64,000 bases of DNA from assembly GCF_024580735.1 (NCBI RefSeq), contig NZ_JANIJX010000016.1, positions 1-64,000 of the forward strand, in the 5' to 3' direction. The DNA is from Brevibacterium moorei (GTDB lineage Bacteria; Actinomycetota; Actinomycetes; Actinomycetales; Brevibacteriaceae). The notes below the pieces were generated by a model, which made no database searches, was not told where the DNA came from, and was given only the letters and a program-made list of their open reading frames with translations. The position numbers and the translations under genes were made by a program. This document shows, one piece after another, positions 43,194 to 50,361 of the stretch. Each line of letters opens with the position of its first letter. The first letter of the stretch is position 1.

Positions 43194-43517
43194 TCAGCCC
43201 AGCTCCACCATCGCCACGCCGCAGATGATCAGGCCGATTCCTGCCAGCATGCGGCGGGTCAGGGGATCACGCCAGAGCAGGCGTGAGAGCAGTGCGACGC
43301 TGACGATGCCCAGGGCCGACCACATTCCGTAGGCCACGCCCAAGGGCATCCCGGCGTCCAGGGTCAGCCGGAGGCAGCCGAAGGCCGCGGCGTAGCCCAG
43401 GCCGATCGGTATGAACCGCCACTTGCTGCGGCGCTTGTCACTGTCCTGGCCGATGCGCAGGCCCAGTGTCGCCGCGACCTCGCAGCAGACCGAGGCGAGT
43501 AGCCAGACCCAGCTCAT
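43194..43517 (-). CDS. Small multidrug resistance (SMR) protein, first of a pair
   Basis: This 107-residue protein has four membrane helices of the SMR family (PF00893). The conserved Glu in CEVAATLGLRIG is the proton/substrate residue, with AYGMWSALGIV in helix 3. The start overlaps the stop of the partner SMR gene by ATGA (43514-43517). Paired SMR genes of this kind (EbrAB, YkkCD) form heterodimeric cation pumps for quaternary ammonium compounds or guanidinium-like drugs. Confidence 0.9.
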   Translation of the reverse strand: MSWVWLLASVCCEVAATLGLRIGQDSDKRRSKWRFIPIGLGYAAAFGCLRLTLDAGMPLGVAYGMWSALGIVSVALLSRLLWRDPLTRRMLAGIGLIICGVAMVELG

Positions 43518-43996
43518 GTTCCCTCCCGCCTGTGGTTCTCATCACCGCTCGCAGCATCATGATCAGCATCGTGCCCGGCACCATGATCAGCACTGAAATC
43601 GGCACCGAGATCGGTGCTGAGATCGACCATGTCATCGACCACGTCGTCGAGCGCGGTCTCCCAGTCCTTGGTTTCGGATTCGCCGGATCCGGTTTCCACC
43701 AGGACGACGCCCACGACTGTCAGCCCGATTCCAACCATGGCCGGTGGGCTGAGGGACTCTGCGAATACGACGGTGCTCAGCAGGGCGACGAGCACAACCC
43801 CGGCCGCCGCCCACGTTCCGTATACGACGGTGAGCCCGAGGCCGGTGCGCAGGCTCCGGGCGATGAGAGTGAACGCCAGGACATAGGCGACGATGACTAC
43901 CGCGATCCAGGCGGCGTGCTCGGAGCTGGCCCGCAGTGCCAGGGTGCCGACGACTTCGGCGGCGATCGCCGCGCACAGGAACAGCCAGGACTTCAT
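43514..43996 (-). CDS. SMR protein, second of a pair, with a long acidic/His-rich C-terminal tail
   Basis: Start chosen at ATG 43996 (MKSWLFLCAAIAAEVVGTLALRAS), with the conserved Glu at 14. Residues 1-105 are the usual four-helix SMR fold. Residues 107-160 form a tail unusual for the family, with DDVVDDMVDLSTDLGADF and an Asp/His-rich DHGAGHDADHD stretch that may bind metal. The start overlaps the TetR stop by one base (TGATG), so regulator and both pump subunits form one operon. Confidence 0.85.
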   Translation of the reverse strand: MKSWLFLCAAIAAEVVGTLALRASSEHAAWIAVVIVAYVLAFTLIARSLRTGLGLTVVYGTWAAAGVVLVALLSTVVFAESLSPPAMVGIGLTVVGVVLVETGSGESETKDWETALDDVVDDMVDLSTDLGADFSADHGAGHDADHDAASGDENHRREGT

Positions 43997-44649
43997 CAGC
44001 CGTGCTCGTCCTCCGCTGCCCGTGCACGATCCACCAGCTCCAAAGCGTGGGAGCGCACGGAGTCGAGTTCCGCCGCGGGGAACATGCCGGTGGCCTCGGA
44101 CATCCACGCGCCGTCGGCACAGAAGCGCGCGGTGGTGAGCCATGCCCGGGCGGGGGCGGACACCCCGGCCGTGGAGAACCAGGGATTCAGCCGGTCGTGC
44201 CAGACATGTGACAGCGCTGGATGGTAGAGGGCATCGGAGAAGATCCAGTAGTCGGCTCGCGACACCCGGGCCGAGGTCGCGACCCGCACATAGCCGCGGT
44301 ATCGGGCGAATACGCTGAACTCCGCGGGTTCCCCCGCCGGCTCCGGATCGTGTCCCGGTGCTCCGGCGCAGCCCGAATCCCCCGTCCCGTCCGAGGCCTC
44401 CACCGCGGCTTGCGTACAGGCGGCGGAGATCATCTGCGCCCAGTTCGCCGCGGCCGCGTCGACCAGGCCGGTGATCAGGGCCTCTTTAGTCGGGAAGTGG
44501 TACAGCAGTCCCGGTTTGGTCAGCCCGGCACGCTTGGCCACGGCCTCCAGCGAGATGGTCACGCCCTGAATTGAACGGTTGTCCTGGGCGATCTGCTTGG
44601 CGGCCTGGAGGATGCGCCGACGGGTGTCGGTCGGATGCGCGGAACTCAT
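43996..44649 (-). CDS. TetR-family repressor of the SMR efflux pair
   Basis: Start chosen at ATG 44649 (MSSAHPTDTRRRILQAA), 217 residues. The N-terminal helix-turn-helix is ISLEAVAKRAGLTKPGLLYHFPTKEALI (residues ~35-62). The ligand-binding domain that follows is rich in Trp and Tyr (YWIFSDALYHPALSHVW), which suits aromatic cation ligands. It has no visible ribosome binding site and lies 8 bases from its operator, so the transcript may be leaderless. Likely autorepressor and inducible switch for the pump. Confidence 0.85.
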   Translation of the reverse strand: MSSAHPTDTRRRILQAAKQIAQDNRSIQGVTISLEAVAKRAGLTKPGLLYHFPTKEALITGLVDAAAANWAQMISAACTQAAVEASDGTGDSGCAGAPGHDPEPAGEPAEFSVFARYRGYVRVATSARVSRADYWIFSDALYHPALSHVWHDRLNPWFSTAGVSAPARAWLTTARFCADGAWMSEATGMFPAAELDSVRSHALELVDRARAAEDEHG

Positions 44650-44657
44650 ACTTCGAC

Positions 44658-44681
44658 ACTTTACCATCCGGTAGGTAAAGT
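44658..44681. promoter_or_regulatory. Operator for the TetR/SMR operon
   Basis: Inverted repeat ACTTTACC-ATCCGGTA-GGTAAAGT with 8-bp perfect arms and an 8-nt centre, immediately upstream of the TetR gene. The length (24 bp) fits TetR-family dimers. It also lies between this operon and the divergent betT gene (107 bp away). Confidence 0.75.
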
Positions 44682-44788
44682 AGGGGGCGTAGCTGGCGAA
44701 CCTCAGGGGGTGCCCCATAGGATGAAGGGGACTTGTGAAGGCAACTTGATGTAATCGACTCGTCGTCCATAAGGAAGTAGGCCGTGTT

Positions 44789-47170
44789 TTGACAGAAGCA
44801 GCCCCGAGTTCTCAGAGGCCCGGACCGCAAGAGGACCAAGAGGACGGAGCCAAGCCCTCATCGGGCACCTCTGCCGTCAACTGGCCGGTCTTCATTGGGG
44901 CGGCGGTCATCATGGTCGCCTTCGCCCTGTGGGCGATGCTCCTGCCCGAACAGGCGGAGACCGTGATCTTCGGTGCGATGGACTGGGTCGCCACGAACTT
45001 CGGCTGGTACTACGTACTCACGGCCAGCATCGTCGTGGTCTTCGTCATCGTCGTCGCCTGCTCCCGGGTGGGACGGACCCGGCTGGGCCCCGACCACTCC
45101 CGTCCCCACTTCAATATGTTCACCTGGTCGGCGATGCTGTTCGCCGCCGGCATCGGCGTGGACCTCATGTTCTTCGGCATCTCCGGACCCGCCACGAACT
45201 ACCTGACCCCGCCGGACGTGGCGCCGGAGTCCGATGCCGCGGCCAAGTGGGCACCGGTGTGGACGGTATTCCACTACGGCATCCCCGGCTGGGCGATGTA
45301 CGCGCTGATGGGCATGGCCTTCGGCCTGTTCGCCTACCGCTATCACCTGCCCCTGAGCATCCGTTCGGCCCTGGCCCCCATCTTCGGCAAGCGCGTCAAG
45401 GGCACCGTTGGCCATGTGGCCGAAATCGCCTCGACCATCGGCACCGTCTTCGGCATCTCCGTGTCCCTGGGCATCGGCGTGGTCTTCCTCAACTACGGCC
45501 TGTCGGCGATCTTCGGGATCCCGCAGTCCATCGGCGTGCAGATCGCCCTGATGGCTCTGGCCGTGTTCATCACGATCCTGTCCACCGTCTCCGGCGTGGA
45601 CAAGGGCATCCGACGGCTGTCGGAACTCAACGTCTACCTGGCCGTGGCCCTCATGCTGTGGGTGCTGTTCTCCGGCAACACCCACGAATTGCTGAATGCC
45701 CTGGTGCAGAACGTGGGCGACTTCTTCGCCGGCTTCGCCTCGATGATGATGAATACCTTCGCCCAGACCAGCGGGACGGAGGGCTACCCGGCCGAACAGT
45801 GGATGAAGGACTGGACCCTGTTCTTCTGGGCCTGGTGGATCGCCTGGGCGCCTTTCGTCAGCCTGTTCCTGGCCCGGATCTCCCGCGGGCGCACCCTGCG
45901 CCAGTTCGTCATCGGCGTGCTGCTCATCCCGTTCGCCTTCATCATGCTGTGGGTGTCGATCTTCGGCAATGCCGCGCTGAGCTTCTTCCGCGACCCGAAC
46001 AGCGACGGGGGCTTCCTGGATCAGGCGATCAACCTGCCCGAATCCGGTTTCTTCACGCTGCTCGAACAGTATCCGGGCTCCACCTTCACGATCGCGCTGG
46101 CGGTCATCACCGGGCTGTTCTTCTACGTGACATCTGCCGATTCCGGTTCGTTGGTGATGGCGAATATGACGTCGAAGTCGTTGTCGACCGATGATGACGG
46201 CCCCCGCTGGCTGCGCATCGTGTGGGCGGTCATCACCGGCGGCCTGACACTGTCGATGCTGTTCATCGACGGCGTTTACACTCTGCAGGCGGCCACCGTG
46301 ATGGTGGGCCTGCCGCTGTCGATTCTCGTGTACCTCGTCATGTACAGCCTGTACAAGGTGTTGCGGCGCGAGCGCATGGTGCTCGACGCCAGGGCGGAAT
46401 CGCTGCCGGACATCCTGTCCTCGCGGGCCGACGCCGGTCGCGACCCACGCCGGAACTGGCGCCAGCGCCTGGGCCGGCGGATGAACTACACCTCGGCAGC
46501 CCAGGCCAAGCGCTTCGTGGAGACCGTGGCCGCACCCGCCCTGGAAGAGGTCGCCGCCGAAATGGAGCGCAACGGCGCCGATGTCAGCTGTGAGCGCGGC
46601 GAGCATCCGGATTATCCGATCCCGTACACCGACCTGGTGGTCACCTTCAGCAACGGCGAGCACTTCAAATACGAGGCATACCCCGTGGCCTATCCGGTGC
46701 CCAGCTTCGCGGTCAACGTGCGCACGGTCAACGATGTGTACTTCAAGCTCGAGGTGTTCTCCTCCACCGGTTCGCGGGGCCGGGACATCATGGGCTACAC
46801 GAAGGAGCAGATCATCTCCGATGTGCTCGATGGCTACGACGCCAGGGTGATGTACCTGTCCAGCCTCGACAGCGCATCGGACACCGGCCCGATCGACGGC
46901 CCGGCGCCCGAACAGTGGGACGACGTCGATCAGATCGAGGCGGAGAACCTGGCCGACCAGGTCGCGGAGTCGATCGTCGAGGCCAAGGACGCCCTGGAAC
47001 CGGCCGCCGGCCCGCGCCCGCCGCAGCCGGAGGACCTCGGGGGCACGGGGGACCGGCGGGCAGCCGCCCGGCCCGTGAACCCCCGCCAACTACTCACAGA
47101 GACCGAGCCCGCTGCCCGGCGCTCGAAGGAGAACTCGAATGGGACGGAACCCGAAGAAGGAGAACGATGA
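44789..47170 (+). CDS. betT: BCCT-family choline transporter heading the bet operon
   Basis: This 793-residue protein uses a TTG start with AAGGA upstream. It has 12 BCCT helices and the Trp-rich WTLFFWAWWIAWAPFVSLF motif. The C-terminal cytoplasmic domain of ~250 residues is typical of BetT-type osmoregulated choline carriers and ends in an acidic, Pro/Glu-rich tail. It overlaps betB by ATGA and is followed by betA, so choline uptake and oxidation are one unit. The paralogue at 8513-10798 shares the same domain layout. Confidence 0.92.
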   Translation: MTEAAPSSQRPGPQEDQEDGAKPSSGTSAVNWPVFIGAAVIMVAFALWAMLLPEQAETVIFGAMDWVATNFGWYYVLTASIVVVFVIVVACSRVGRTRLGPDHSRPHFNMFTWSAMLFAAGIGVDLMFFGISGPATNYLTPPDVAPESDAAAKWAPVWTVFHYGIPGWAMYALMGMAFGLFAYRYHLPLSIRSALAPIFGKRVKGTVGHVAEIASTIGTVFGISVSLGIGVVFLNYGLSAIFGIPQSIGVQIALMALAVFITILSTVSGVDKGIRRLSELNVYLAVALMLWVLFSGNTHELLNALVQNVGDFFAGFASMMMNTFAQTSGTEGYPAEQWMKDWTLFFWAWWIAWAPFVSLFLARISRGRTLRQFVIGVLLIPFAFIMLWVSIFGNAALSFFRDPNSDGGFLDQAINLPESGFFTLLEQYPGSTFTIALAVITGLFFYVTSADSGSLVMANMTSKSLSTDDDGPRWLRIVWAVITGGLTLSMLFIDGVYTLQAATVMVGLPLSILVYLVMYSLYKVLRRERMVLDARAESLPDILSSRADAGRDPRRNWRQRLGRRMNYTSAAQAKRFVETVAAPALEEVAAEMERNGADVSCERGEHPDYPIPYTDLVVTFSNGEHFKYEAYPVAYPVPSFAVNVRTVNDVYFKLEVFSSTGSRGRDIMGYTKEQIISDVLDGYDARVMYLSSLDSASDTGPIDGPAPEQWDDVDQIEAENLADQVAESIVEAKDALEPAAGPRPPQPEDLGGTGDRRAAARPVNPRQLLTETEPAARRSKENSNGTEPEEGER

Positions 47171-48666
47171 CTGAGCAGACTAACGGCGTGGCGACGCTGT
47201 ACATCGACGGCGCATGGGTGCCGGCGGCCGACGGGGCGACGCGCACCATCCACTGCCCCGCGGATGGTTCCACGGTCGGCGTGGTGTCCGAGGCCTCGGC
47301 GGCGGATACCGAACGCGCCATCGCCGCCGCCCGGCGGGCCTTCGACGCAGGCCAGTGGTCGGCCACGCCGGCCGCCCAGCGCGGCGACCTGCTGCTGGCG
47401 GTCGCGGATGCGATGAAGGAGCGCAAGGACGAATTCGCCCGTGCCGAGGCCCTGGACACCGGTAAGCGCCTGGTCGAGGCCGAAGGCGATATGGACGACA
47501 TCATGGGCTGCTTCCGGTTCTTCGGCAAGATCGCCGATCAGCATCCGGGCCGGCTGGTCGACACGGGCGATCCCACGGTGATCTCCCGGGTCGTCAACGA
47601 GCCGGTGGGCGTGTGCGGGATGATCACCCCGTGGAACTTCCCGCTGCTGCAGGCCTCCTGGAAGATCGCCCCGGCCATCGCCGCCGGTGATACCTTCATC
47701 CTCAAACCGGCGGAGCTGACCCCGCACACCGCGATCCTCATCATGGACGTGCTCGACAAGCTGGGCCTGCCCGCCGGTGTCGGCAACCTGGTGCTCGGCG
47801 CCGGCGCCACCGCGGGCGCGCCCCTGTCCAGCCACCCGGATGTGGACCTGGTGTCGTTCACCGGTGGGCTGGTCACCGGGCGCACGATCGCCCAGTCGGC
47901 GGCGCAGACCATCAAGAAGGTCGCGCTGGAGCTGGGCGGGAAGAACCCGAACGTGGTCTTCGCCGATGCCGACTTCGACGCGGCGGTGGACAATGCGCTC
48001 AACGCGGGCTTCCTGGACTCCGGCCTGGTGTGTTCGGCCGGCACCCGGTTGATCGTGCAGGACACGATCGCCGAGCGCTTCGTCGACGAACTGGTCCGCA
48101 GGGCCGCGGACATCCGCCTGGGTGGGCCCTTCGACGAGGCCGCGCAGACCGGCCCGCTGATCTCCGAGGCACACCGGAACAAGGTCACCGACTATGTGGA
48201 GCGCGGCGTGGCCGCCGGCGCCCGCCTGCGCGTGGGCGGATCCTGGGGCGGCGACGAACTCAAGGACGGCTTCTTCTACACGCCGACCGTGCTCGATCAG
48301 TGCGATTGGGACAATCCCGCAGTGGTCGAGGAGGGCTTCGGCCCGGTCATCACGGTCGAGACCTTCTCCACGGAGGCCGAGGCCGTCGAGATCGCCAACC
48401 ACACCGAATACGGTCTGGCCGGTGCCGTGTGGACCTCGGATTCCGGGACGGCGAACCGGGTGTCGCGGGCCCTGCGCCACGGCACGATCTGGATCAACGA
48501 CTACCACCCCTATGTGCCGCAGGCCGAATGGGGCGGTTTCAAGAACTCGGGCATCGGCCGGGAGCTGGGGCCCAGCGGCCTGGGCGAATACGTCGAGGCC
48601 AAGCACATTTACGAGAACACCGAACCGGCCGTGAGCGGTTGGTTCCCGCAGCAGAACGGAGAGTGA
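47167..48666 (+). CDS. betB: Betaine aldehyde dehydrogenase
   Basis: This 499-residue NAD-dependent aldehyde dehydrogenase has TPWNFPLLQASWKIAP, FTGGLVTGR, the catalytic Glu in LELGGKNPN and the Cys in SGLVCSAGTR. Its place between the choline transporter and choline dehydrogenase assigns it to betaine aldehyde oxidation to glycine betaine. It starts inside the betT stop (ATGA) and ends 3 nt before betA. Confidence 0.9.
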   Translation: MTEQTNGVATLYIDGAWVPAADGATRTIHCPADGSTVGVVSEASAADTERAIAAARRAFDAGQWSATPAAQRGDLLLAVADAMKERKDEFARAEALDTGKRLVEAEGDMDDIMGCFRFFGKIADQHPGRLVDTGDPTVISRVVNEPVGVCGMITPWNFPLLQASWKIAPAIAAGDTFILKPAELTPHTAILIMDVLDKLGLPAGVGNLVLGAGATAGAPLSSHPDVDLVSFTGGLVTGRTIAQSAAQTIKKVALELGGKNPNVVFADADFDAAVDNALNAGFLDSGLVCSAGTRLIVQDTIAERFVDELVRRAADIRLGGPFDEAAQTGPLISEAHRNKVTDYVERGVAAGARLRVGGSWGGDELKDGFFYTPTVLDQCDWDNPAVVEEGFGPVITVETFSTEAEAVEIANHTEYGLAGAVWTSDSGTANRVSRALRHGTIWINDYHPYVPQAEWGGFKNSGIGRELGPSGLGEYVEAKHIYENTEPAVSGWFPQQNGE

Positions 48667-48669
48667 CAT

Positions 48670-50262
48670 ATGACTGAGACCAACGACTCGCGCGACTCAT
48701 ACGACTACATCGTGATCGGTGGCGGCTCGTCGGGTGCCGCGGTGGCGGCCCGGCTCAGCGAGGATCCGAACATCACCGTCGCCCTGCTCGAAGCCGGCCC
48801 CACGGATGTGGACAAGGCCGAGGTGCTGACCCTGAACCGCTGGCCCGAACTCCTGGAGTCCGGCTTCGATTGGGACTACCCGATCGAACCGCAGACCAAC
48901 GGCAACTCCTTCATGCGCCACGCCCGCGCGAAGGTGCTGGGAGGGTGTTCATCGCACAACTCCTGCATCGCCTTCCACACCCCGGCCGAGGACCTGGACT
49001 ACTGGGAGTCCCTGGGCTGCACCGGCTGGTCGGCCGCCGAGGTCAGGCCCCTGCTCAAGCGCCTGGAGTCCAATGACCGTCCGGGCGAGGGCCATGGCCA
49101 CGACGGCCCCGTCGAACTCATGTCGGTTCCGCCGGAGGACCAGGTGGGCGTTGCGGTGCTGGACGCCTGCGAAGAAGCCGGGATCCCGCGTGAGCTGTTC
49201 AACGAGGGACGCACGGTCAGCCACGGCGCGAACTTCTTCCAGATCAACTCGAAGGCCGACGGCACCCGCGCCTCATCCTCGGTGTCCTATCTGCACCCGA
49301 TCCTGGACCGGGAGAATCTGGACATCCTGACCGATCGCCAGGTCACCCGGCTGATCTTCGAACAGGGACCCGAGGGCCCGCGCGCCACCGGCGTCGAGTT
49401 CGTGGACAACCCCTTCCACCGCTCGTCCCGCTTGCACGCCACCCGCGAGGTCATCCTGTCCGCCGGTGCCATCGGCACCCCGCAGCTGCTCATGCTCTCC
49501 GGGATCGGCCCTGCCGATCACCTGGGCGAACTGGGCCTGGACGTGCTGGTCGATGCGCCCGGGGTGGGCTCGAACCTGCGCGATCACCCCGAAGCGGTGA
49601 TCTCCTGGGAGTCCCAGGTCCCGATGACCAGGGACGCCACCCAGTGGTGGGAGATCGGCATCTTCACGAAGGTCGACCAGGACGGCGCAGACGGCACCGG
49701 ACTGCCGGACCTGATGATGCACTACGGCTGCGTGCCCTTCGATATGCACACCCGCCGCTACGGCTACCCGAGTGCGGAAGAGGCCTTCGCGCTGACGCCC
49801 AACATCACCCATGCGAAGTCCACGGGCACGGTCCGGCTGCGCTCGATTGACTACCGCGACAAGCCGATGGTGGATCCGAAGTACTTCACCGATCCCGAGG
49901 GCTACGATATGCGGATCGCCGTCGAGGGCATCAAACTGGCGCGCAAGATCATAGCCGAACCGGCGATGGCGCAGTACGCCGGGCGGGAACTGTTCCCCGG
50001 GGTCCAGACGCAGTCGGACGAGGACATCGCCGAATACGTGTCCAAGACCCACAACACCGTCTACCACCCGGCCGGCACCTGCAAGATGGGCGCCGCCGAC
50101 GATCCGATGGCACCGTTGACCCCGGATCTCAAGGTCAAGGGCGTGGCGGGCCTGCGCGTGGTCGACGCCTCGGTGATGCCGCAGCTGACCGCCGTCAACC
50201 CGAACATCACATGCATGCTGATCGGGGAGAAGGCCTCCGATCTGATCAAAGCGGAGCAGTGA
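48670..50262 (+). CDS. betA: Choline dehydrogenase (GMC oxidoreductase)
   Basis: This 530-residue protein has the FAD motif YIVIGGGSSGAAVAARL and the second GMC signature GAIGTPQLLMLSGIGP. HPAGTCKMG near the C-terminus carries the active-site His, with TAVNPNITCMLIGEKA at the end. FAD-dependent oxidation of choline to betaine aldehyde, and possibly further. Last gene of the bet operon; a LuxR-type regulator follows 100 nt later. Confidence 0.92.
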   Translation: MTETNDSRDSYDYIVIGGGSSGAAVAARLSEDPNITVALLEAGPTDVDKAEVLTLNRWPELLESGFDWDYPIEPQTNGNSFMRHARAKVLGGCSSHNSCIAFHTPAEDLDYWESLGCTGWSAAEVRPLLKRLESNDRPGEGHGHDGPVELMSVPPEDQVGVAVLDACEEAGIPRELFNEGRTVSHGANFFQINSKADGTRASSSVSYLHPILDRENLDILTDRQVTRLIFEQGPEGPRATGVEFVDNPFHRSSRLHATREVILSAGAIGTPQLLMLSGIGPADHLGELGLDVLVDAPGVGSNLRDHPEAVISWESQVPMTRDATQWWEIGIFTKVDQDGADGTGLPDLMMHYGCVPFDMHTRRYGYPSAEEAFALTPNITHAKSTGTVRLRSIDYRDKPMVDPKYFTDPEGYDMRIAVEGIKLARKIIAEPAMAQYAGRELFPGVQTQSDEDIAEYVSKTHNTVYHPAGTCKMGAADDPMAPLTPDLKVKGVAGLRVVDASVMPQLTAVNPNITCMLIGEKASDLIKAEQ

Positions 50263-50361
50263 TCGCAACGGTGCGCTGACCGGTCGGAAAATGCCATAGG
50301 AGATTGCTCAGGATGCCCGTAGTATGTGAGGTGAACTACCTGCACTGAAAAAGGAATATCC

